From Adiantum capillus-veneris (lineage: Eukaryota; Streptophyta; Polypodiopsida; Polypodiales; Pteridaceae), in contig CM043956.1 in assembly GCA_014529385.2 (NCBI GenBank), forward strand, positions 60,521,120-60,585,119: DNA of 64,000 nucleotides, given 5' to 3'. Positions 54,841 through 64,000 of this stretch are shown here, one piece after another. Every line of letters starts with the position of its first letter. Positions within the stretch are counted from its first letter, which is position 1. Under the pieces are notes generated by a model. That model worked only from the letters and a program-made list of their open reading frames with translations. It did not search any database and had not been told where the DNA came from. The position numbers and the translations under genes were made by a program.

Positions 54841-57300
54841 TCCAAAAATTCTCTAGCTAAGAAAACCACGGTTTTGGGAATTCCTTAGAGGTGTTTGTCT
54901 TCTTGACAAAATATCTACATAGAAAATTATTCTCTACAATGATCATTAGTTTGCTTGCATAATAAATTTGTATGTACCAACCTTGTTGCTTTTCCTGCAC
55001 CAATATTGCTCCAACAGCTATGTTTGATATATCAACATGAACATGAGATGGTAGTGTCCATTCCAGAGTCTATAGAATGGGTGAAACTACTACATATTCT
55101 TGAATATATGCCTTGGCTTGAGCTAGTCCCCATATATTCAATATACTCATGAAATGGTAGTGTCCATTCCAAAGGCTATAGAATGGGTGAAGAGCTACTA
55201 GCATGAAATGGTAGTGTTTCCTTGGCTTGAGCTAATCCCCATAGCTTCAATATATTCATGAAATGGTAGTGTCCATTCCAGAGGCTATAGAATTGGTGCA
55301 ACTACTAACATCTTCTTGAATATATGCCTTGGCTTGAGCTATCCCCATGTATTCACTACCCTACTTGGTTAAATGTGGCAAAGGGGTAGACAAACATCAC
55401 CTAGGTACCTAATGTGCCACTTAACTCATCCAAAAAACCTTTGCAAATCTTTTAGGTTTATTGGTTGCTATACTTTCTATATAACATGATCAATTGCTAG
55501 TCCTTCCTTTGAGATTGCATAGCCCAACAACATACCCCTTGGCACTATGGCACACTTGAAGGGGTTGAGAGAAATTGTGAATTTCTTGCATCTCTCAAAA
55601 CATAACTTCAAATGCTCTAGGTGCTCACTCTTAGCTCCATACACATTAAAGTCACCAACAAATACTTTCATAAAATCATCCATATATGTTTAAATGTCTT
55701 GAAGGTTGCATCCCTCAATGATCAAATAATGTAAGTGCTTGTTGTTAGCTCCATACACAGTGAAGTCATCAACAAATACTCTCATAAAATCATCAATATA
55801 AGGTTCAAGTTTCTTGAAGGTCCCTATTGTGCCACTTAACCTATCCAACAAATCTTTGCAAATCCTTTAGGTTTCTCGTGGGGTTTTTTTTTGTATAGCA
55901 TCAATTCTCTCAAGATCAATTGCTAGTCCTTCCTTTGAGATTACATAGCCCAAGAATATATCTCTTGACACTACTATGGCACACTTGAAGGGGCTAAGAG
56001 ACATCCTAAATTGCTTGCATTTCTCAAAAGAAAACAACCACTCTTAGCTCCATCCACATTGAAGTCATCAATAAATAATTTCTTAAAATCATCGATATAA
56101 GGTTCAAATTTCTTGAAGCTCCTCCAATTCTGAATCCAAAGTTCATTAATATGCAAGCAAAATTTTCCCCATTTTGTGTCCCCATTGACATATCTAACAA
56201 TGTATCTATAAACAGTAGGGGGAAAGGGTCACTTAGCGTTTGAGAATTCAATGTCTTGTAGTCAACACATAACCTTAGTTTCCTATTCTTCTTAGGTACA
56301 CTGACTATGGGGGATATCCAAGTTATTTTTTTGACAAGTTTAATAATCCAACTTCCAACAAATTTTCTATCTCATCCTTCACTTGCTTGACATATGAGGA
56401 ATGGCATCTTTTTTTAGATGAATCTTATGTTGGTATAACTTTGGGTGTATGCCCTTCATGTCTTTACATTCCCATGAAAACATGTCATTGTAGTCAATAA
56501 AACATCTACTGCTTGAATGCTTCATCCAAATTGTTATCGACTTTGACCATCCTTGGCTTTGTTGATGAACCTAAAATCAGCTCTTGTAATTCTTCTTCCT
56601 CTATTCTATTGGTTTCTCACCTTATCCTCATATATTTTTTATGTCATAGCTATGGCTTCTTGTCATGTTTTATATTGAATCTCTTGTAGGTCTTCTTGTT
56701 GCTTCTTTTCTATCTACACACGTGTTCCTTGGTAAGTGGTTGGCCTCGCTTTACTTATACAATTCTGCATGCTCTTGTTGCTCACTAGCACATCTATGTC
56801 AAAAATAGGTACATGTGAGGGTTAGCTTTCAAACATTCTTCTTCTTCTGAATCTTCTACCTCTGTTGCTAAATTAATAGTTTATGCCCAGATTGGTTTAT
56901 GGGCTTGGTTGCTTGATAATAACTTCATTCTCACCCCAATCCTACTTCAATGTAGCTATTTTGAACCATGGTCTACCTAACAAAGTAGGATTAGTCACTT
57001 CATCTAGTTGCATTTTCAACACCACAAATTTTACCTTGCATGGAACCCTTATTGATTTCTTAACAAGCCTACTGGTTGCAGCCTTCTTTAGTCTTCCATT
57101 TTTACTTAAATTGTGCTTCTTGTAGTGCTAGTGCACCAATTTACTAGTAGTCTACTTTTGATAAGATGTTCACACATGAGCCTCCATCTAGAACAGCTTC
57201 ATAAATTTCCTTTACCAACATAAGAAAATTTAATGATGGGGACCTTGAAATATGCATCATCTGCCTGCACGTGAGCAAAAGTAATTTGTTGTATAGCTTG
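54841..57300 (-). pseudogene. Element D, decayed protease, RT and RNase H
   Basis: On minus, N-P-T-L-L-G-R-P-W-F-K-I-A-T-L lies near 56,990-56,940 (protease end). K-N-R-K-L-R-L-C-V-D-Y-K-T-L-N is near 56,290-56,250, and D-F-x-V-x-G-A-K-S-E-H-L-E-H-L-K-L-C-F-E-R-C (RT after its Y-x-D-D equivalent) is near 55,680-55,590. V-H-V-D-I-S-N-I-A-V-G-A-I-L lies near 55,040-55,000 (RNase H start). The RT segment is present in two or three partial copies (55,477-55,683, about 55,740-55,960, 55,974-56,156), a sign of local duplication. Stops are abundant. Confidence 0.72.
55040..55350. repeat. Degenerate local repeats inside element D
   Basis: The words ATGGTAGTGTCCATTCCA and CTATAGAATGGGTG recur near 55,051, 55,156, 55,208 and 55,264, with CCTTGGCTTGAGCTA between them. 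Spacing is irregular (about 50-105 bp). Confidence 0.7.
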
Positions 57301-58544
57301 ATTGTCCTATATAACATGCTTAGTCAGCATGTAAGTTTGATGTTAGGTACTAGACTCAACAACTTCTATAGAGGGATATGTACATTTGCCTCACACGATT
57401 CTTCTAGAAAAGTTGTTTGGTTATCTTGCTTGAGCTTCTCAGCTCTTCTCATGCTACTTGATTGGCTTAGATCTTGAGGTGCAGTGTCTGCTTTTCTAGG
57501 TCAATATTGTCCAACTCTTAGTAGATTTTCCTTCTTACCTTCTCATGCTTTGGTCTCAAGGTTGTCAAACTTGTAGGATTTCTACTATGTATCTAACCCA
57601 CATAATTAGACACATAGTGCTTGTTCAAAAACCTTAATCGCATTACTACACATCTATTGTAGACATACTAACAGCATGAAAATGACACACAATCAACATA
57701 TTCAATACATAAGAAAGTGAGAAACATTCTCTTTATCCATTCGACACAACAAAATGCAATGTTCTCCGTGTGGGTCACAAGGGATGACTCTACAATTGGT
57801 GTGCTTGCACTTGGCTTTCAAAAGACTTTTTGTTACAGCTGTATAATAACTCACCAAACAAAACTGACTAAGCACGACTAAGGATCAAATAATATTCCTT
57901 CACTAAGTATTGTTGTTCTAAGGCTAGTAAATGTCTTTGTTAAAAGTGTCAGGGTGTGTAACACATCTGCACCACCAACTAGTGGAAAGCCCCTCTACTT
58001 TGGAAGCCTACAATTTGACATCATCAATTATGTCATTATATGCTCTCCCTCTATACATATAAAATAATTCCAAGCTATACTCTTTGTATCCACTTGTCAC
58101 CCATCACTTGAACCCACTTTGTATTTATCATTTGCATCTAGTTTGCTAATTTGCATCTATATGCCTGTATAATCATTTTTATAGGTATAAAAGGCAATTA
58201 AATATTGTATATCTGTAATATACCCATTTATTCGTATGAAGTATATTTTGACCAAACTATATTTCGATCAAAATTATATTTTTAGACAGAAAAAGGGCAT
58301 CGACAATTCAAACAAAATATCAGATTCTCTCATTTTTTGGTTTGTCAGAGTACTTGCAGAGCATTTGCCACCTTGTCAGAGCCCTCTTCTTCTGCTTGAG
58401 GTTATCATTAAATTTTTTCTAATTGTTTGTTGTTTATGATTAACAGTTTTTCTTTTTTTGCTAGCCGTATTGTTTGCATATTAGTACCCTATCTCTAATT
58501 ATATCAACCAAAGTGTCACATTGCAAAAAGTCTTTAGCTTAGGT
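57301..58544. other. Non-coding stretch without recognised content
   Basis: AT-rich sequence. Short frames such as 58,236-58,439 show no family features. Decayed retroelement sequence is likely. Confidence 0.4.
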
Positions 58545-59370
58545 ACCTTTCTTGGTTGTTTAGACCTTCGCATCACACTACAAGGGGGTTACTACACACT
58601 TTGTCCCTGGTTGTGGAGGCAATCGTGTCGCATTGTAGGGACAGTATAGGGAGTGTTAGATTCCCTTGTCTCTAGCTGTGTAGGAAGAGTTTAGCTTAGG
58701 TACCTTCTTTTAACTATGTAGACCTTTGCATCCCAATGGTGCATGCTTTCTATTTCTCATTGAATTCAAAATCATTTGTTTTGAACAAGTGGCTTTACTC
58801 TAGAGTTCAAATAAGAAAGCTCCTTACCCTTGACTATGCAGACCACCGTGTTGCATTTTAGGGAGGGCTTAAATATAGACAAATACTCTATCTTTGATTG
58901 TTAGACCATCGTGTTGCGTTGCAAAGAGGCCTTAAGGAGTGATATACACTTACTTACCTGTAATGAAGTAATTGATTACTCGTCCAAAACAATTTATTAC
59001 AAAATCGGTGAGAAATAAAAGTCGTGCACATTGTGCACATCTGTCATATTTAGATACACATGCAAGCTTTCTTAAAGAGTTGCATAACCACTTGTGCCTC
59101 ACTTTAAGAATATTTGTGTGCATTTTCAACTATGACAGGTATGCAAAATTGACAAATACGTTAATTGTGCACATCTAATTCTAACTAAGTTTGTAATCGA
59201 TCATTTTGGACAAGGTCACATACTTTACTTAAGAGTCCAATTAAGTGTATATGCTTGTATTTTCCCTGATTATGAAAATCACCAAGTCACACTACAGGAG
59301 GATAGTGGTTTCGATAAACACCTTCCTTGACTATACAAACCTCCGTGTTGCATTGTAGGCAGGGTTGTCC
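58545..59370. repeat. Degenerate repeats with a GACC-CGTGTTGCATTGTAGGG core
   Basis: Related words occur near 58,562, 58,621, 58,722, 58,841, 58,903 and 59,345, each after a TTG-CTAT-TAGA type lead-in. Distances vary from about 60 to over 400 bp, and the copies are strongly diverged. Confidence 0.55.
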
Positions 59371-59718
59371 TATCTTTAAGTCCTTTATTTTAAACTTCTT
59401 GCATCCATTTAAATCTTTTTATGTTTATGTTTGATGTCATCCAGTTTTGCTATTCAATAATAGTTATTATGATATTTTTTTGCGTTAACGTTTACACTTG
59501 CTTCTCTAATTTTCTTTTCAAAATGCCAGCCATGGTAGAGACAAATGTGTCACTTGCTCATTGTAAAGTCGTTATTATTGATGCTATTGTACTCTACCTT
59601 ACACAAGCTCATGTACGATGAGCATTTAATCTTATTGCATCGAAGTTTGAGGATTTCATCATAGAGCTTGTGAGATACTGTTTTAGCAAGATAGAAGTTG
59701 TTAATCGACAAGTCAGAC

Positions 59719-60130
59719 AGTGGAGTCAGCACCGACGAATAGGAAGCTTGGGGACTGCCCAATGCTCCCTATCTCTTGGTGTTGACCTTGGTGTGAAAGC
59801 CATTACAAACGACAATAAAGACCTTGGGATAGTGGAGTCAATACTGGGCGAATAGTGAAGCTTGGGGACTCCCAACGCTCCCTATCGCTTGGTGTTGACC
59901 TTGGTGTAACCAACGATGGAGACCCTTTTAGTGATGTGATTATAATTCATGCGGTGGAGTCAATACTAGGTGAATAGGAAGCTTGGGGACTGCCCAAAAC
60001 CCCTTATCGCTTGGTGTTGACCATGGTGTTAAAGACATTACATGCGACAATGAAGTCAGCACCGAGCGAATAGGAGGCTTGGTGACTGCCCAACGCCCCT
60101 AATCGCTTGGTACTGACCTTGGCAAATGGG
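59719..60130. repeat. Four tandem repeats of about 95-121 bp
   Basis: Copies start near 59,719, 59,834, 59,955 and 60,050. They share GTGGAGTCA, GAATAGGAAGCTTGGGGACT, CGCTTGGTGTTGACCTTGGTG and GACAAT words. They lie 590 bp before the LTR end of element E and may belong to that LTR. Confidence 0.8.
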
Positions 60131-60404
60131 TGTCGGCCCAGTAAACATCCACGGGTATCATCTTGTTTTGAGCCAAGGACCGAGCTTGTTGATCCTATAG
60201 GTGCTTGGGTGATCGCCGATGAGAGGTGCACCACATATCTCATTTGATACATTTTTTACTTTGACCGGCCACTATGGGCGCCCATGTGTGAATGGGTTAA
60301 ACTCTTACAAAAGGTCTATTTTGACCTAAAATCTATATTTTGGGAGGTGTAAGCTAAGAAGTGCTCTTGTTCCATCTCTATCTCCTTCTCTTTTGTGTGC
60401 TCAC

Positions 60405-60465
<61 letters not shown>

Positions 60466-60717
60466 TTTGTGTGCGCCCGCGTACGATCGAGCATTGCGGC
60501 GACATCGGCGACGACGAGACGATAGAGTGTGGCATCGACGGCAGCTTCTTCTTTGCATCACATGATCCTTCACAATGGAAGCATTGAGCGGTGAGTGACA
60601 CATCATTATTTCTTTGAGCTTGCTAGGACTCTCTAGTAGTGTGTTTGCAGCATTCCGAGGCTCGCACACAGTGCACAGACAAGTCCCCGGCCTTCTACAC
60701 GTACGAAAAAGAGTACA
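60131..60717 (+). repeat. Right part of the 5' LTR of element E
   Basis: The LTR ends in GTACA at 60,717, five bases before a primer-site-like sequence. It contains a long (GT)n run at about 60,407-60,467 in the expected leader part. The LTR start is not identified. No second copy lies in the window. Confidence 0.55.
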
Positions 60718-60721
60718 TTTT

Positions 60722-60740
60722 TGGCACTGCTATCGGGGAA
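60722..60740 (+). promoter_or_regulatory. Primer-binding-site-like sequence of element E
   Basis: TGGCACTGCTATCGGGGAA resembles the tRNA-Asp-type site of the giant element (34,192) with several changes, in the same position relative to the LTR end. Confidence 0.6.
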
Positions 60741-61530
60741 GTGCTTTGCACTAAACTTGAGGAGCACTCAATGCTACCTTGAGAAGCCTTCACTTTTGCC
60801 ATTTCTGTGTTTTTTGTTGAGTTGGTGTAGATAGTGAGAAGGTTGACTGTCTGTGAGTGTATAGTTCTGTGTTTGATAGCGTGTCAGCAGAGGCAGTTAG
60901 CGTTAATTAGATGCATTTAGCTGTTAGTTGTGCTAGTTGAAAAGAGGCTAGACAGAGGTCGTAGGAGGTGTTGTGTGCGTGTGGGAGCTCGGCGTCCACG
61001 CAACCACATTATCCTCACAAAAGTTTTTCTGTATTAACAAAAAAAAAAACAACGCTCGAGAATATTGAGACCAAAAGAAATTCAAAAATTAATTTTAAAA
61101 AATATTATTCTAAAAGGAAGGGATTGGGATCTTTCCAAGCCCAAGCCCAGGCCTCAGTCCTCGGTCTTATGATATACTACTCACACTACTTTATATATAA
61201 AGACTAGGATCTCAAGTGAAGGGAGGGTATGTGGGACAAGTTCCTCAAGTCCTCCACCATCACCTTCACACTCACCCTTTGGACTTACTAATTCTAGCCC
61301 TCTCCCCACCTACGAAAAGACTAGTTTTAGGATTCCGAGGGCTGTGCGTAACCTAATCGGGGGCTAAAAAGCACGGCACGTCCCCCGAGCCAAGAGGCTC
61401 GTTTTGAGCTATCACACACCACATTCCGTGGCTTGATTAAAAAAAGGGACCAAAAATACAAAAACTTTGGGTTGTAAACACCTAAAAAACTAGGTGAGCG
61501 GCCTTCGCGGGCACTCACCAACACCTCTAG
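60741..61530 (+). other. Leader of element E
   Basis: Non-coding, with an A-rich segment near 61,039-61,125. No copy of the giant-element palindrome is seen. A short inverted repeat (CGAGCC and GGCTCG) lies at about 61,376-61,392. Confidence 0.45.
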
Positions 61531-61539
61531 AGTGTTGGG

Positions 61540-62230
61540 GTCACATGCACCTACGCTCTCGTCATGTGCTAGAGGATGAGCACATCGAGAGTGTATCTAT
61601 TTACATAGACACTCATTATTCCTCTACCTCAGGCTCTAGGCCCTCCACGGGAATCCATGGTAGTACCACTAAGGACCCACATATTACGTCTAGTGACTCT
61701 TCCTCTGACTACAATGTCATGGACAGTTACCCAATGCCTAATCCTGATAGTCAAGCCAAGACATGCATGCCATGGACCCATGGTCCGGGCCGAGCGTGCT
61801 TAGCCGCTTAAACCTTTAGTAGAGCCACTTGCTCCGAACATGGAGCTAACGATGTAAATGAGGGGGGTGGGGAAGTAAATTCACCATTCATGACCAACAT
61901 AGATCCCATGCTCCTGGAGAGTGTGTGCGTGAATACTCCATTCACTGCACCTCCTGACTCTTCAGAGCTATTCCCCTCCGAGGTTATATTACCGGATGGT
62001 AGAAGCCTTGCCAAAGTGTAAGATGTTGAGCGGTATATCATTGCAGCTATGGAAAAGGAAATTGAGCGTAGGGCAGAGTAAAGGAGAGAGTTAAAGTGAA
62101 AGCCCCTATGTCAACATCTCAAGCTGAGGCTAAGGAGTGACAAAAACGCATAAGACGCCAATAGAGGCTAACCTTGGAGTTACACATGCATTCCACGTTG
62201 AAACAGAGGATGATTGGTTGGATTCTGACA
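61540..62230 (+). pseudogene. Element E gag-like remnant
   Basis: From 61,551 the frame reads M-H-L-R-S-R-H-V-L, similar to the M-N-L-R-S-G-R start of the giant element gag, then a Ser/Asp-rich stretch to 61,811. A later frame has I-L-P-D-G-R-S-L-A-K-V and D-V-E-R-Y-I-I-A-A-M-E-K-E-I-E-R-R. No knuckle is found. The region is short for a gag, so most of gag and all of RT, RNase H and integrase are missing before the next module. Confidence 0.5.
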
Positions 62231-63280
62231 CACCTCTTTGATACCCTATTGAGCTAAATAGCGCCTATGGAAAAGTGCTATATAACGCCTTGTTAGACAC
62301 GGGTGCTAAGTATAATTTGCTATCATATGGGGTGTGGTGTCAGTTAGGAAAGCCATCTCTATCTGAGAGTATTATCCAAGTCAAGGGTGTCAACAAGAAA
62401 AAAACCACATTTTTGGGATCTGGTACACTTCTGTTAGTTATGACAATGGAGTTGTAGCTCAAGACTTTTTGGTCATGCCTGTTGGAACTATGGAGGGTAA
62501 TATAAACCTAAGATGCACGTGGATGATAGCCACCAAATGCACTATTGATTGGGGGATTGGGAGTGTCACAACGCAGAAACCAACTCTTAACCCTGTCACT
62601 CAAGCCATAGTCCCTGAAATATTACCTCCTGAGGAAATAAAACCAAAAACATTGCATGTCCAAGAAATTGAACCATATGTCCCTATAGCCCAACTCTGTA
62701 GAGATTCAGCTTTTGTAATTGAAATAAAGCTTGAGACACACAAAACCCATCATAATATAGCATAGAAAATATACAAGTGGGTCCCTAAAGCTTCTATAGC
62801 GACCATTGCTAGTGCTAAAAAACGGGAGCCTGGTAAGAGACATCCCACTCGCCCCAAGAAATGTAAAGAAACGTTGTATTGGATTCCTAAAAAACTATTA
62901 GAAGCCCAAGGCTACTATGACGGAAATGGTCAAATTTGGGTGCCAAAATGTAAATTGTGCTCTTACCTATCACCTGACCCATGTGAGCCCAATCCTATAG
63001 CTGCAAAACGAATTGAAGATCGCGGAAAGGAAAAATTCACAGAATGCTAAACACCCGCTCCAGAGCTAGTTTGGGGACCGAAGAAAGAACAATTTGTTCC
63101 ACCTAGCTCAGGAACATGGAAGTCAAATGAAGCTTCTTGCTCTTCATGTAGTTCCTATACGAAAATAGAATCTTCGACACAACCTCCACCTACCATTGTA
63201 CATATCCATACAAATAAGAAAGAGTTTGCACATCCCATTGTAAGTTCACCACCTACAACAACGTTGCAAATAAAATCATG
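62231..63280 (+). pseudogene. Element E retropepsin-like domain with W-x-P-K repeats
   Basis: Frame 62,275-62,457 has V-L-Y-N-A-L-L-D-T-G-A-K-Y-N-L-L-S, an intact D-T-G-A active site. Frame 62,469-62,765 continues with D-F-L-V-M-P-V-G-T and C-T-I-D-W-G. Then come W-x-P-K words at about 62,775 (K-W-V-P-K), 62,880 (Y-W-I-P-K-K), 62,936 (I-W-V-P-K) and 63,070 (V-W-G-P-K-K), with Cys-rich and Pro-rich spacers. It is the same composite as at 43,965-45,199 in the giant element. Stops near 62,458 and 63,047 break it. Confidence 0.7.
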
Positions 63281-63420
63281 AGAGAGTACCTTACCACCCT
63301 TGCAACTAGATGATACGCATATGGCGGTTGAAAACTATTGGTTAAAGCCTTCACCCATAACAACTTGGAACAATTGGTTTCACAAGGTGACGACATCATT
63401 CCAAAAGGTATGATCTACCC

Positions 63421-63524
63421 AAGGAAGGGGGGAGTGTTTGCTGACAGTCATCATTCACTCACTCCCCTCTCAACCTTTCTCCTTGACCTCTCAATCTCCA
63501 ATCTTAGGGAATGTATATATAAAG
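63421..63524 (+). promoter_or_regulatory. Polypurine tract followed by a TATA motif in element E
   Basis: AAGGAAGGGGGGAG at 63,421-63,434 is followed by TGTTTGCTGAC and, 80 bp on, by GTATATATAAAG (63,513-63,524). The order W-x-P-K module, purine tract, TATA, new frame is the same as in the giant element. Alternatively 63,435 is the start of a 3' LTR; no matching sequence is seen before 60,717. Confidence 0.5.
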
Positions 63525-63710
63525 CCTTATACCCACAAGACAAAAATAAAAAAGTAAAAGAGCAAAAGCCACCAAACAATAATCTGGAACCTTACAAGTT
63601 GTATACATAACACAAAATCATAAAAACACGTTATGCACAAGGACACGACCTTTTGACACGACCCTCATAATATTTGCACTCTAACCATCATCTATCTGTG
63701 TGTATAGATA

Positions 63711-64000
63711 TGGCTAGTACGCTAGAGTCATCCACTCCTGCCTTTGGTGAGAGGTCCCTCTTTACTTTTCACAAGTGTTTCACATGGTCTTTCCGGTGCT
63801 TGCCTGTGAATGGGATTTGGTAGGTACGCTAGCATGTGAGAGGAATTTCGACGAGTTAGAATGGCTGATACGTCTCTTGACCACAACTGATTCATACTTA
63901 GTAGAGAGCGTTTCTCCCCTTGCACAAGCCTACCCTTTTGACCAAGATGACTATAGACGTTTAGTGACCTTCTTAGTAAACATTGGTGCCTCTAATGATG
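63711..64000 (+). pseudogene. Unrecognised reading frame running off the window
   Basis: The ATG at 63,711 opens M-A-S-T-L-E-S-S-T-P-A-F-G. A frameshift near 63,822 is followed by a clear coding-like stretch with F-D-E-L-E-W-L-I-R-L-L and D-Q-D-D-Y-R-R-L-V-T-F-L-V-N up to the window end. No family is recognised. By position it corresponds to the accessory frame of the giant element, though no sequence similarity is seen. Confidence 0.45.

Noticed and set aside
60316-60669. Frames with repeated Thr-His or Cys-Val
   Set aside because: They are translations of the GT microsatellite in the element E LTR.
63435-64000. 3' LTR of element E
   Set aside because: The TG start after a purine tract is LTR-like, but no matching sequence lies before 60,717 and a coding-like frame follows. 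Kept only as an alternative.

Overview
This window is plant nuclear DNA made almost entirely of layered retrotransposons around the 3' end of one host gene. The evidence for a land plant is: Ty3/gypsy chromovirus, Tork-like Ty1/copia and Tat-like giant LTR elements primed by initiator-Met-type or Asp-type tRNA sites; plant-type LINEs with a DUF4283-like ORF1 and a C-terminal zf-RVT; tRNA-derived SINEs; and a gene of the plastid DnaJ/ferredoxin (DJC76/77/82) type with GT-AG introns. The repeat density suggests a large-genome species such as a fern, but the sequence does not fix the species.

Region 1 (about 1-25,986) is a nest that can be dissected by target-site duplications (TSDs). Layer 0 is a gypsy LTR+gag fragment, C (24,782-25,986, minus). 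Layer 1 is a decayed gypsy, B (about 573-24,781, minus), abutting C. B was hit twice: by chromovirus A (2,253-10,104, plus, 5-bp TSD) and by a LINE (10,405-21,879, minus, 16-bp TSD). Layer 3 is a 5'-truncated LINE in A's 3' LTR (8,563-9,770) and a young copia element in the large LINE (11,123-16,375, minus, perfect TSD CGAGA).

Region 2 (about 26,259-27,151) holds the last four exons of the host gene. Three introns with correct phases keep one frame open, and the ferredoxin-like Cys motifs and a C-terminal W-V-D-W-Y are intact. The J-domain exons are not in the window, so the nest of region 1 probably sits in a large intron. Three tRNA-derived SINE-like sequences lie in and behind the gene. 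From there to 33,262 is non-coding DNA with small duplications and one 46-bp perfect inverted repeat.

Region 3 (33,263-52,107) is an 18.8-kb LTR retroelement with perfect TSD TAAGT, about 930-bp LTRs and a tRNA-Asp-type primer site. It carries gag, PR, RT-RNase H and integrase with a doubled zinc-binding module, then parts not standard for gypsy elements: a second retropepsin fused to W-x-P-K repeats, an internal polypurine tract with a TATA motif, a long non-coding zone and a roughly 1,000-codon accessory reading frame with coiled coils. Nine copies of a 22-24 bp palindrome lie in two arrays with the same spacing, one ahead of gag and one ahead of the accessory frame. In both, the last palindrome ends 167-168 nt before the ATG. 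This duplicated palindromic leader is the most interesting signal in the window.

Region 4 (52,108-64,000) has an eroded minus-strand gypsy pol (about 52,857-57,300), two zones of degenerate tandem repeats, and the 5' part of another Tat-like element, E (LTR end 60,717). E repeats the retropepsin plus W-x-P-K arrangement, a polypurine tract and a TATA motif, then a new reading frame that runs off the window. Almost all element genes carry stops or frameshifts; the copia element is closest to intact.
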